Part shown: positions 45,455-56,079 of the stretch, in pieces
Layout: each line of letters begins with the position of its first letter
Position numbering within the stretch: position 1 is the stretch's first letter
Assembly (NCBI RefSeq): GCF_000004195.4
Contig: NC_030678.2
Coordinates: 84,852,904 to 84,916,903 of the forward strand
Origin: Xenopus tropicalis
Lineage: Eukaryota; Chordata; Amphibia; Anura; Pipidae
Reading direction: 5' to 3'
DNA: 64,000 nucleotides
Notes under the pieces: generated by a model
The model's database searches: none
What the model saw: the letters and a program-made list of their open reading frames with translations, nothing else
What the model was told of the DNA's origin: nothing
Position numbers and translations under genes: made by a program

Positions 45455-46205
45455 TGAAGTGGCACTGCTGCAAACTCTGAGTGCAAAAGCACTTAGTCCG
45501 TTGGTACAGGCTCACATACAAAAATCCACCAAAAAATTCTTGCACTCCAAACACTTTATTGTTAAAAACACATAAAAAACAAAGGCAACATTTCAGAGCT
45601 TCCCACTCCTTTATCAAGCCATGTATAATACAATAGATGTCACACTTTTTAAAGGTCCTACCCCACCCATCCCACCCCTTTATTGGATACCATTAACCCT
45701 TTATGCAAAAAACACATGATCTCCAACTATTATAGTATAGTAGTATCCATTTATGAGTTCCCATGCCAAATACCAGAACCTCTTTAGATGAATCCAGTCA
45801 GATCATATTCGCAATTCATACCTCTCGGCTCAATCGTTTGTAAGGTATGTATCCAAAATTTTTCTTGTTTTTGTAAATATAGAAGCCTGTTACCCCCTCT
45901 TCTCAGAGGGGGCACAGCCTCTATAACTAAAACCCGGAGTGATGCAATCGAATGTTTGTGTTTGTGAATATGAGCTGGTACTGGCAACTTCAAATTATTA
46001 GTTCTAATAGTAGATTTATTTTGACTGATCCTGTCTTTAAGACTCTGTGTGGTCTCTCCTCCTACATAAAGTGACCCACAAGGGTAAACCATATACTCAG
46101 TAAGACATGTATAATAACTATTAGCATCATATCTTTTGCCAGAATAAGGGTGTGTAAAATATGATGTTAGATGCAAAGGACAGACACACAAGGCACACCA
46201 TATAG
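45455..46205 (-). mobile_element. Penelope-like element, 3' part
   Basis: On the minus strand the GIY-YIG coding end (46191-45784) is followed by about 330 bp of tail. The tail contains cttgataaaggag, a small stem-loop, ctctgaaatgttgcc (45620-45587) and AATAAA (45560-45555). Penelope-like elements carry a reverse transcriptase joined to a GIY-YIG endonuclease between terminal repeats. The reverse transcriptase part is not present in this window next to it, so the copy is 5'-truncated near 46200. Confidence 0.8.
45784..46191 (-). pseudogene. Penelope-like GIY-YIG endonuclease domain
   Basis: The 135-codon frame ends a Penelope-like retroelement polyprotein. Visible landmarks are the Cys-rich lead (CVCPLHL, YTCLTEYMVYPCG), the GIY-YIG-type strand GSLYVGGETTQSLKDRISQ with the conserved Arg, then a His-rich stretch (HIHKHKH), the LRVLVIEAVPPLRRGGNR segment with its acidic Glu, and the typical C-terminal FWIHTLQTIEPRGMNCEYDL. 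In this family GIY-YIG nicks the target so that the reverse transcriptase can prime. This part has no stop or frameshift, but the upstream reverse transcriptase is missing. The ATG at 46191 is merely the first in the open stretch. The residue after YVG is Gly-Glu where Lys/Glu-Thr is usual. Confidence 0.85.
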
Positions 46206-47379
46206 GAAATTAAAATAAATATTTATTTCAATTGCTTCTAAAAAATTAATTTAAAATAACAAATAGGGGGAACAAGAAAGGTTAAAAAAGGGAAAATATG
46301 ATGTTCTGATCACATGGGAACACTGTTAACATTGTAGACATGGAAACATACCATTAAGTACAGGGCTAATGTCTGCTGTAAGGGAATCATATTAGTCCCC
46401 ATTATATATATATATATATATAATTATTATTATTTTTTTTGCAGTGCTTAGCAGACATTTGCATCATGTAGTTTATTGGTCTATTGCAGGACGAAAATGA
46501 GAATCTGACTAGCTAGGTAGTGTTTTTAAATATTTTTCTTGCAATATACCTGCTCATTAGACATATGTAGTCTGCTTAGCCTTTGATCATAAAATAATCA
46601 AAAATAAACACTTTTTTTCAAGAAAGTGAGACTTTCTTCCCTCAACTGAGACCAGATGCTTAACTGCACAGTGAAATTAAAACCATCTGAAACAATTTTT
46701 CAAGCTAAAGTGTAAAAAGTATACCTTTCATTGTGCTCTTGGCATGATATGGTGAAGGGATAGCGGGTCTGGCCTGTTTAATGTGGGCTTTGTAAAGGAA
46801 CAAAAGTGGAAATGGAACCACTTAAAAAGAAATTATGATGTCCTACTGGTTTCTACAAGAAAATCATACAGAGTAGGAAACAATTCTACGTCACCAACGT
46901 GGACATAAGGGGATAAGGGATACGTATATCATAACTCCTGGAAAATGTGAACATTTAACAGGCATATAATCAACTAATTTAATAAATATAAATCATATAT
47001 ATAAAAAATCTGGCTTACATCATAGATCTTATTTTTATTCCTATAAACCAAGGATATCTATCAAGGTAGACTGCATAAATACATACACTGAAGATTAGTA
47101 ATTCTTAATCTTTTTCTTATTTAGTAAATGAGGTTTTTGATCCAAGATTGACAACCAGTTATGAACTTAATTGTAATGACCCTTTCCTTTTTTATTTAAA
47201 CAAAACCTTTTAACTACTTTATCAAAGAGGATCATGATGGTTTACATTCAACAGAATGGGAGCCAATGTTTGGATCCTAACCCACAGTAACCTTTCCTGC
47301 TGTAGATGCAAATTATAGTGACAGTTTACAGACTATCATTTCTACATAACAGAAGAAATAACCACATATAATATAAGTA
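46206..47379. other. unassigned AT-rich sequence
   Basis: No gene or recognised repeat is seen, apart from a (ta)10 tract at 46403-46422. Confidence 0.5.
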
Positions 47380-47430
47380 TAGGATCTATTATCCAGAATG
47401 TTTGGAACCTGAGGTTTTCTGGACAAGAAT
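47380..47430 (+). mobile_element. left-end fragment of the acaggtat-family MITE
   Basis: The stretch ataggatctattatccagaa tgtttggaacctgaggttttctgga matches the left end of 18173-18478. The rest is absent. Confidence 0.6.
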
Positions 47431-47905
47431 TATTACATTTAATATTGTGGACAATGATTCCCGTTCTTTTAGAGAGATGGAACAGATTGTATTGGTGCTA
47501 ATGTCGAATGGCTTTGGGGTATGGCTTTGTTTGCACAATGATTCATTAGACATATGTAGAAATGTTCATTAAACATTTCCTGGAACTATTTTGCACCCAA
47601 AAGCTCTCCAGAGTAGGTTTGTCATTGACCAAAAAAAAAAAACTCCAATAAGAAACTTCCCAACAATCGCATTGCATGCTGTTATCTAACATAGGGAAAT
47701 TACTTTGCATTTATGGGTTTGTGATATTGCAGATATAGGGGTGTTAAGGTTTAGAGTCCTTTAAAATAATTTATTTAATGTTTTCTGTTTAATTTTAAGG
47801 AACAAAAATTAAAATCTGTTGGCCCTGGAGAACTGGAGAAAAGTTTTATAGAGGAATACTGATCTGTTCCTAAAATTGTCAGACTACAGTTTGCAGTATT
47901 AGGTT
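47431..47905. other. unassigned sequence
   Basis: No feature is recognised. Confidence 0.5.
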
Positions 47906-48321
47906 TTAAAGGAGAAGGAAAGGCAAAGTCACTTGGGGTGCCAAAATATTAGGCACCCCCAAGTGACTCAAATCGCCTACCTTTTACCCTGGGCTGGTGC
48001 CCCTGTTCGGAGAGAACAGCACCAGCCTGGGGTAGCTGCAGTGCTTTTTCCTGTTCGCTTGCGCGTGCATGCGCAGTAGAGTGAGAAATCTAAACTTTAA
48101 CAGAGAAGTCGGCTTTTCACTCTACTGTGCATGCGCCTGTCATGAGGTCCCAGCAAAACAAAGCCGGAAGGAGGAAGCGCTTGCTCGCAGGTACCCTAGG
48201 CTGGTGCTGTTTTCTCCTAACAGGGGCACCAGCCCGGGGTACGAGGTAAGCGATTTAAGTCACTTGGGGGTACCTAACATTTTGGCACCCCCAAGTGACT
48301 TAGCCTTTCCTTGTCCTTTAA
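47906..48321. mobile_element. Kolobok/T2-type MITE, well-preserved copy
   Basis: It starts TTAAAGGAGAAGGAAAGGC and ends CTTTCCTTGTCCTTTAA, with TTAA at both edges. The internal plan is that of 4242-4657 (gtgcc.aa.t.ttaggcaccccc, tgcgcatg, ggaggaagcgc, ggggcaccagcc). The 94-codon frame at 48069-48353 reads this noncoding element. Confidence 0.88.
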
Positions 48322-48655
48322 GTCCCCTTTATGCCTTTTTTATTTGGATATAATGTGAGCTGAGGTTGGAATAATTCACAGTAATAGCCTGCAACTGAAC
48401 CTATTACCATAGGCCAATGAAAGTATGTGATGATGAGTTATCAGCAAATCACGACCATCATTGTTTTAGTTATTTTTAAACAACACATAAATAAAGCAGT
48501 TAAAAACAAAGTAGCCCCTCTACAAGGAAAAGATTAAATGCATCACCCTATACTAGTTTGTTATGCAATGTGATCCATGTGAGATGCCTAGATGATTCCT
48601 TGCAGGCACATTGCAAGAGCAAGAAGAACATAGACCTGCTATGTCTCAGTTATAA
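48322..48655. other. unassigned sequence
   Basis: No feature is recognised. Confidence 0.5.
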
Positions 48656-48659
48656 AAAC

Positions 48660-49316
48660 TGTGAGCGATGCAATGGAAAAGGTCATTATTTGGTGTATTT
48701 CCACCAGTGTTTAAGGTGGGATACAAATGGCACCAGGTAAAATACCTGGTTTTACAGCAAGTAATGCTGTGTTGGAGTAAATCTCCCTTTAAGGTTTTGA
48801 TTGGGCCAGCTGTAGGGAGCTGCCTGATTAGGCTGCAGGTGAGCAGCCAATAAAAAGGGCTGTGTGATTACACAGAGGGGTAGAGTTGGAATTGAACCAT
48901 GACTGAGTGAAGGTCACTCTCAGAGCAGGGCACAGGGCAGGAGGGCTGCCTGTGTCAGGAACTCCCAGAGGAGCTGGGGGTGCCACCTGCCACTGCAGGG
49001 AGCAGAGGGAGTTATGACCCGATGGATGAGTGCTGAGAGGGCTCAGCAAGGCTTAATGTGACGCCTGACTGTTCCAGAGTGTGGAACTAACCCTGGAAGG
49101 TGAGAACCCTGAAGAAGGGACAAATCACAACCCTGAACTGTATGTTTATGAACTTATGTCTTATGTTTCTGTTGGGAAGAATTGGCCCTGAATAAACCTG
49201 TGTTTTGCCTAAAGACGTGGTGTCCCTGTCTCTATGCTCCAGATCCTCTGCATGCCTGCCTGCCTACCATTGCTAATTCCCCCAAAATTGCATGTTCAGG
49301 CATTCAGCATGTCACA
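48660..49316 (+). mobile_element. solo LTR with 4-bp TSD AAAC
   Basis: The element begins TGTGAGCG and ends CATGTCACA, with TGTGA/TCACA ends. AAAC flanks both sides (48656-48659; 49317-49320). A CCAAT box (48847-48851) runs into ataaaaagg as a TATA-like box, and AATAAA lies at 49191-49196, followed by a U5-like ggtgtccctgtctc run. This is the order of a complete LTR (promoter, poly(A) signal, U5). No internal retroelement sequence is adjacent, so the copy is solo. Open frames inside are incidental. Confidence 0.75.
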
Positions 49317-49526
49317 AAACACATTTATTCATGGCACATTAATCCAATTAATATGTCTACAAATTATATAGAGTAGTTGTTTCTGTAGAGTCTGAGTAAA
49401 AAAACTTTATTATAATAATCTATGGAACTAGGCATATTACAGTATACACTATATTGACTATTTATCCAGCCATTTGGTGTGTGGCTCCAATGTACCTCTA
49501 TAGGAAACTTGCTCAAGATGGACCAT

Positions 49527-50302
49527 CTCAGGACTATTTAAAGGGGAAGGAAAGGCAAAGTCACTTGGGGGTGCCAAAATGTTAAGCACCCCCAAGTGAC
49601 TTTAACTGCTTACCTTGTACCCCGGGCTGGTGCCCCTGTTAGGAGAAAATAGCACCAGCCCGGGGCACCTGGAGCGCAGCGCTTCCTCCTTCCGCTTTCC
49701 ACTTCCTAAACTGCCGGTGGCCGGGCATGCACAGTAGAGCGAAAAAGCCGTCTTAAATGTTTAAGTTCGGCTTTTCACTCTACTGCGCATGCGCGCGCAG
49801 CGAAGCCGGAAGGAGGAAGCGCCGGCAGCTACCCCGGGCTGGTGCTGTTTTCTCCTGACAGCGGCACCAGCCCGGGGTAAAAGGTAGGCGGTTAAAGTCA
49901 CTTGGGGGTGCCTAACATTTTGGCACCCCCAAGTGACTTTACCTTTCTTTTTCCTTTAAGGATAGCATTGGGCAGCTGATACTCTCTCTGTAGACTCTCT
50001 CTTTTGTAGAAAACAATCTGACTGACTAGGCCTAAAAATCCCCTTACACTGGTGTATTATTCTTTTATAATGCTGAATTTTTGAGGTCAGCAGGTGCCAA
50101 CTTTAAGGCCACCTTAGCTAATCTAAATTTAAAAAAAAATCTTTTAATCTTACCAACACTCAAAAACTCAGTGTTATAAAAGAATAATACACCAGTGTAA
50201 AGGGATTTTTAGGCCTAGCTAGTCAGAAGGTAAGCTTTCTACAAAACAAAGAGTCTGCAGAGAGAGTATCAGTTGGCCAATGCTATCCATAGATGGTCCT
50301 GA
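49527..50302. mobile_element. large inverted-repeat element interrupted by a T2 element
   Basis: The left arm (49527-49537 plus 49956-50084) pairs with the right arm (50161-50302) at roughly 85% by eye, around a spacer of about 75 bp. Shared blocks include gatagcattgg, ctgatactctctctg.agactct and aggcctaaaaatccc.ttaca ctggtgtattattctttta taa in opposite orientations. The T2 element at 49538-49959 splits the left arm near its outer end. Confidence 0.85.
49538..49959. mobile_element. Kolobok/T2-type MITE, well-preserved copy inside an inverted repeat
   Basis: It starts TTAAAGGGGAAGGAAAGGC and ends CTTTCTTTTTCCTTTAA. Its interior matches the copies at 4242 and 47906. Removing it together with one TTAA restores ctcaggactatttaaggatagc, which aligns without gaps to ctcaggaccatctatggatagc in the other arm of the host element. 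Confidence 0.9.
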
Positions 50303-51106
50303 GTAGATATAAGAAGTCTCCCATAACATATAATGAGACGTCTCCCTGAAAATTTACTGAGAGAACGTTCTGAGTGCATGCTATGAGCTGCTTCTGTCTT
50401 TTTTTTTTTTGCCCCAAAGGATAAACAAGTGGTTTTTGTTTTTTGTTTTTTTTTAAATAAGTTGTTAAAAATGCCATTGCATTACACGCCACTAAATATA
50501 GAAGTTTTGTTTTAAGTTGTTTGCTTTACCACTCATGTCCTCAAAAATCTTGATAGCACCACCAGCCATTACACTTCTGACTGTCAAGGCTGTGCAGGGC
50601 AGCTAGTGGCACTCAGGACTGCACTGCAACTGCCAATTAACCCCTACCTGGTGGAATTTAAGACCTGACATGGAATTGCAGTTCATCTTTTCCTGTATAA
50701 GGCTAAAGCTGTAACTGGCTACTGACATCCCTTCTATTTATGTAGAAGGACCATTAAGACATGCCTACTACTCATTTAAAATACAAACCGGGACCAGAGA
50801 ATATCTATGAGAAGCCCCAATAATAGTATAATTTTTGATAAAGTCAATGATCAAATTTATATAAGGTGTCATAATTATTAAAAATTGCCACCATGACAAG
50901 TAATATTTTTTAAAAAAAAATAGCTACTATATGTTCACTTTTAGGACACACACTCCAAGTAGTAGTACACTTGCTCTGAAACTTACACTGTATGCTTCCT
51001 TGAAGGGAAAAGTTTTCAGCTGCTATCTATACTGATGAGTAAAACATTTAGAAACGTATCTGCTGAAATGTATTGGAGTCAATAGGAAAGCAAAATTGTG
51101 TATTGT
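50303..51106. other. unassigned sequence
   Basis: No gene or recognised repeat is seen. A poly(T) run lies near 50400. Confidence 0.5.
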
Positions 51107-51513
51107 GGCCATACATGCACCGATAAAATTGTACAAAACTATGTTTTATATGATTTTCGAACCGTGTGGGCTCCGAGTTATTGTCCCGATAATTTTCATA
51201 TCATTGTGATCAGTCATTTAGTCCATCAGCCAGGTTAGAAAATTTTGGTTGGATAACCATAAAATTTTAAAGATTGTGTATCAGACAAAATCCTTGGGGG
51301 ACCTACAATGCATTTCCAGGAAGTCACTTTTGTACAAGTGGTGCCTGACAACTATTTCATGTTCAGAACATTCTCCAGTTTGTTATTTTTATTTGTTTAT
51401 GCTACAAGTTCAGTCTAAATGTTAGTTTTAGATCATTGCATGTAAACGTACGATCGATATCCAAATGTTCGTCCGAAAAAGACTAAAATCTGAATGTGTA
51501 TGGCCACCTTAAG
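51107..51513. mobile_element. TTAA-type MITE with tggccatacatg ends
   Basis: The left end ggccatacatgcaccgataaaa and right end tgtgtatggccaccTTAA form the inverted termini of the family seen at 19684-19940 and 63150-63441. The interior (ttgtacaaaactatg, cgtacgatcgatat) is diverged. Confidence 0.75.
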
Positions 51514-52191
51514 GCACCTGCAATAGCATATACATTCACTAAACTTGATGGAGAAGCTCCTTTTCACTATCCTTTATCTGTCTTCATAGAAAAAAAAGAC
51601 TCCTATGTTGCCAATTTCTGGACAGCTCCTTAGATAGACATGGCAAGGGCTTATATTCAGTTCGTTGATGCTGATGTTTTACCTAAAAGGATCACCAGCC
51701 CTGATAAAAAAAGTTAGTAATGGATTCACTGGGGTATCTCTAACATAATGTCATCATCAGTGAATTTGACTTTCCTTGTCCTTTAAGGAAAACAGACTCT
51801 AGGATCTCTTCAAATAGAGATATCTGAAAAGTGTGTTAGCTATGGCAGACATGGCCAGGACCAAAAGACTGCTCTTCAGAAACTTTAAAGTGAGATTCTA
51901 ACTGCTTTAAAAAATAAAATCTGTTTGTGTTTAAATATAATTGTCTGTCTTCTAGTATTTCTAAAAATAATCTAGCTAAAGCAGATACTGAATAGTCTTA
52001 TCCTACGGGTATGTAAACAAGAATGGCCCATGTTTAACCTTAGTGCAAACAAACCTTGACAACTCTTCCTGAGAAAAAAAAACAATTTTAACTGGCTTGA
52101 AAGCCAAGCATTTAAGCCTTTACATTTTCCATCCTGCAAACTCATAGAAGTACAAATTATAATATCACACATTCCATTGCAACTGAACAAC
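51514..52191. other. unassigned sequence, includes a possible T2 right end
   Basis: At 51767-51787 gactttccttgtcctTTAA matches the right terminus of the 47906-48321 T2 copy, and the preceding 50 bp carry weak traces of the same interior. No left end is seen. Otherwise nothing is recognised. Confidence 0.4.
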
Positions 52192-52199
52192 CTTTAACA

Positions 52200-52712
52200 C
52201 AGGGGTACCCAAAAGGTAGATTGCGGTCTACCAGAAGATCACTTTAAAGTTTCTATTAGGCCTCGAGGTGGAGTGCAGTAGGATGACATCCCACTACTTC
52301 TTTTTTCCCCCCCAGCATACTGGGGCTTTTGAGTGCGGCTGCTCAAGCCATTCGTCATTGTAGTTTCATCCCAGTGTAGAAGATTGTCCCCACTGGGCTG
52401 CTGTATATATTTGTTCCTTCTTCATATATGTTTCTGTGTGCAGACTACAAAGTGGGCCATGAAGAAGGGAAGTAAAAACTACTCCAATCCTTTCACATAA
52501 AACTTGAAGTTGGCACTTGAATAATGTTATGTGGGCATTAAATGTGAACTTGACACTGCATTTATATATTGCTATGTATATTTGTTAAACATGGATTGAT
52601 ACATTTTCTTTTTTATTACAACAAAGGATAGATTATTTTAACTGTGGTAGATCTCATGACAGAGGCCAGGTGGCAAGATTAGATCACAGGGTGACAAAGT
52701 GTGGCACCCCTG
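52200..52712. mobile_element. hAT MITE with exact 8-bp target duplication
   Basis: The ends are CAGGGGTACCCAAAA and GTGTGGCACCCCTG. The flanks are CTTTAACA at 52192-52199 and CTTTAACA at 52713-52720. CAGGGG...CCCCTG termini with 8-bp duplications are diagnostic of hAT transposons. The 513-bp interior has no transposase. Confidence 0.92.
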
Positions 52713-52739
52713 CTTTAACACATGTTTTAATTATGTGAA

Positions 52740-52930
52740 TAGTAGTTTGTTGGGGGTATCCTTAATGGAGAAGGATCTAGGGGTTTTTGTAGATAACAAG
52801 TTGTCTAATTCCAGGCAGTGTCATTCTGTGGCTACTAAAGCAAATAAAGTGCTGTCTTGTATAAAAAAGGGCATTGACTCAAGGGATGAAAACATAATTT
52901 TGCCTCTTTATAGGTCTCTGGAAAGGCAAC
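52740..52930 (+). pseudogene. CR1-like LINE reverse transcriptase fragment
   Basis: The frame reads SLMEKDLGVFVDNKL, then KANKVLSCIKKGIDSRDENIILPLYRSLER. This aligns with residues of the larger LINE relic at about 21990-22160. Both sides are truncated: upstream it starts right after a hAT insertion, and downstream homology ends abruptly near 52925. It is too short to be functional. Confidence 0.8.
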
Positions 52931-52934
52931 ACAA

Positions 52935-55080
52935 CTGTGTGTATCTACATTGTATTCGTGGGGTGGTGTTTAATATCCCTAGTAGTGCTAGAGCAGGCGT
53001 TAATGGGATGTTGATCCTGGTTACACTGTAAATTAGTTGGGCCACTTTAATCCGAAGAGGTTGTAGTTGGAGACAGGACCACTAGATATGTAAGCAGTTT
53101 CCAGTACCTCCACAGTTACTCCAGAAGATATTTAGTGTATTCAAAAGGCAGTGTAGTCTTTTTGGTCTAAGGTGCCACCTGTATGTTAGAATAGGCTCAG
53201 TTTTCATTAGAAGCCAATTAACCTTTATTTACAGTTTGGTAGGAAACTCCTACAGACACAAAAAAATCCATAACCTTTCTACCAGTACATGATGGAGATT
53301 CCTCAGGAAGATTCAAAGGGCTGGTTCAGACTGAAGGGTCCCATAAACACTTATGCTACTTCTTACAGCTAACAAATCTTCTATTTAATGTGCCATAGAC
53401 CAGTTAGATTCCAATGTACAGTATATTATATATAATGTTATATTATATTTAATATTTTGGCACTATGTACAACAGTAATCATTCATATAACCTACTGTAA
53501 CTTGCCTTTTGCAAGAGTTTTTTTATATGATAACCAAAAATCCATATCCCTATATGATTGTTTGCAGGAACTCTGATGGGAGTCATTTGCAGAATAGGTA
53601 GGAGACCCAGGGAAGCTTGGGAGTTGTATGGGCCATAGAAAGGAAGAACAACTTCACAACCTGATTCATTAGACAATAAAGTAAAGATGTCTGCTTTGTG
53701 GTGAGACAGCAATGGGATGTAGGGATGGTAAAAAGCATCAGTGAACAAAAAATACTGCTCTCCATTTTTTTTATTGCTGTCCATATTAAAGATGATTTAC
53801 ATATGTGGAGAAAAAGGAGTAAAGTAGAGCGTGCTTGGGAAATTCTTTAGTGTGAAACACAGTTCCAAATACTGAATTAGTACTGGTTCGCTTTGCCTTA
53901 TTAAAAGTGACATGATTAAGTGCATTATTACTTAGTCTTCATCTCCATGTCTCTTGGGCTCTGCCGTTTCTTGTTGATCCACCGCTGAGGCCATGTTCTT
54001 AGCACAAACGTTGAACAGAATATCAATAAACACAAAAACAGAGAAGGCGGATTTTGTTGCCAACTCAAATAAACAGTATCTCTTTCACTGAGACTCATGT
54101 ATCTTTCTTTTTTTTAAAGCAAGTTTTATGTCCAGCTTTGCTACCTTGTCATTTTTTCCCCACGGCTTGTTGAAAGCTTAACAGGCATTTTGTAGACATT
54201 AAAAATTCATATATATTCTTTGAATTTTAGGAATTGATTGGTTACTCTTGCAAGCTGTAGTCTGGAATAAAAGCCATGTGCTTCTGATTAAACACTTTAA
54301 CTATTTCAAGACAGTCCGCAAAGTTACCAGTATTATTTAAGTTTAACAGCCTTGCTCCTGTGATACATGCTACCTGTCAAACCATGCCTTTTGTGGCTTA
54401 TTTATTTATGGAAGGGGAAGCACATTTCTATAAACTTAGTAAACCTTGAATAAATATGTTATTCTTTTGTATCTCAGCAAATACTGAGCTTTTGCTTGGT
54501 ATCATTCTTGATTTGATTATGGATGATGCAACCAGGATGTGATATAATGAATATAGGAGAAATAAATTATATTATCTTGGCCCTGATTCCCCTCAGAAAA
54601 TCAATATTTTATTAACTTTTCTTGCTCTATTTCATTCAAATTTGAAAAAAAAATTGGCAGAAAAAAAGCCTTTGATTCTGAAAAATGATCAAAGCAACAT
54701 AACAACATCTATATGTATTATCTCAATTTTATGAAAATATTTTTGACCAATAACATTTGTAAGGGTGAAGAGTTATTGCAGCTGCAGCTCATCCAGTACA
54801 AAGGAACAGCCCTTAGGAAAGATTAGAGTGAAGATATAATGGGCGTATACTGGCAGGCAGTATGTTAGTCAATCTCTACTAAAGGTAGACAGGCTAGAAA
54901 AAGAAGAACCACTCATCTGATACCCATTCATAGGAGCCCTTATTGCACTGAAGAACCGAAGTAGCTAGATATCAGAATTTTTCAACCCTGTGTATTGTTT
55001 AATGTTTTGCTATGAAGGTTGAGAAAACTTGTTTGTCATTTCAGACAATATATTCTTATATATTCTTTTTGGAGAGTTTA
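52935..55080. other. unassigned sequence
   Basis: No gene is established. A minus-strand frame at 53479-53784 (101 codons) has no motif. An exon-like open stretch on the minus strand at 53932-54084 is discussed in the findings. Confidence 0.45.
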
Positions 55081-55083
55081 CTC

Positions 55084-55150
55084 ACCCACGGTAGCAGAGA
55101 TTTATCGTGGACGACTAATCTTTCCCCGGGGCATTAATCTTAAAAGGCGA
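55084..55150. mobile_element. fragment related to the 2231-2488 MITE
   Basis: The words acccacggtagcagagattta tcgtggacgactaatcttt and cccc match the cgacgactaatctcccc region of the earlier element in decayed form. Confidence 0.4.
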
Positions 55151-55478
55151 TGGTACCCCAAAACCACAATAGTGTTTGCATTCTAACAGGTCACTACTCA
55201 ATTCAACCTGCTAATGATAATTATTGGTGACAGATTTGTAATTTATTATTACATCATCCCCTAAAATGTGTTCAGTAGTCACAAACCAGAATGCTTCTGA
55301 AAATGCTACCCAGGATGGCTTTGTTGTTCATGTTCAAGTTAAAAGTGAGTTGTATTATATAGTAAATAATGACCCCCATTGTAAAAGAGAGGTGAAACAG
55401 CGTGAGAAAGGGTTTCGATTACACTGTAAGCCTGTAAGGCTTCCTTTTAGTCTGTGAGATCAGGTATATCTGGGTAAT

Positions 55479-55501
55479 TATATATATATATATATATATA
55501 T
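55479..55501. repeat. (TA)n microsatellite
   Basis: This is a run of about eleven TA units directly left of the large palindromic region. Confidence 0.9.
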
Positions 55502-55576
55502 GCCAAAGAAGTCCGCACTCACTTAAGAAACTATAATCATATTCGTAATCGGGTGCTGCATGTAGTTGTACTAGAC

Positions 55577-55794
55577 ATTTTACTGCAGAGACACTGCGCA
55601 CTCCGTTCTCAGTCAATCCAATTTATTGTTCCATAAAATCACATCGACGTTTCGGTCCTGGTCTAGGACCTTAATCAAGATGTTATAACATCTTGATTAA
55701 GGTCCTAGACCAGGACCGAAACGTCGATGTGATTTTATGGAACAATAAATTGGATTGACTGAGAACGGAGTGCGCAGTGTCTTTGCAGTAAAAT
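55577..55794. mobile_element. near-perfect palindrome with two hammerhead-like cores
   Basis: Two arms of 109 bp meet with no spacer (centre between 55685 and 55686, tgtta/taaca). By eye they differ at one position (gcagagac versus gtctttgc). Each arm holds ttgatta-a-ggtcct, loop agacc, aggacc-gaaacgtcg and then aataaa. On the plus strand of the right arm: 55693-55699, stem 55701-55706/55712-55717, GAAA 55718-55721, AATAAA 55744-55749. The same order occurs behind the Penelope-like GIY-YIG ORF at 45.5-45.6 kb. I infer two Penelope-type terminal units joined head to head. Confidence 0.85.
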
Positions 55795-55804
55795 ATATAT
55801 TATA

Positions 55805-55959
55805 TATAAAGCAAGACAGTGAGCTGCACACACCAGGACTTGGTTTTTTTCCTGAGGAAGAGCACAGTTAGTGCTCGAAATGTTGGATTTCTTTGCTTAA
55901 ATAAACTTATAATTTTTTTGCCAAGTCCTGGTGTGTGCAGCTCACTGTCTTGCTTTATA
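55805..55959 (+). mobile_element. inverted-repeat element with hammerhead-like core
   Basis: Perfect 39-bp arms (55805-55843; 55921-55959) flank a core. The core reads ctgagga (55852-55858), a, gagcac (55860-55865), loop agtta, gtgctc (55871-55876), GAAA (55877-55880), tgttgg, then AATAAA near 55900. The CTGANGA and GAAA boxes of a hammerhead ribozyme are both intact here apart from the extra A before the stem. Confidence 0.8.
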
Positions 55960-56015
55960 TGTTTTTGCTAGCACCCTGGGCATTTGAACTTTAATAGGGT
56001 GTGCTCCGTTAGTTC

Positions 56016-56018
<3 letters not shown>

Positions 56019-56077
<59 letters not shown>
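56019..56077. repeat. (TA)29 microsatellite
   Basis: This is an uninterrupted run of TA units, the longest simple repeat in the window. Confidence 0.95.

Positions 56078-56079
<2 letters not shown>

Noticed and set aside
53479..53784. 101-codon minus-strand frame
   Set aside because: No recognisable domain. A second frame overlaps it and composition is like the flanks.
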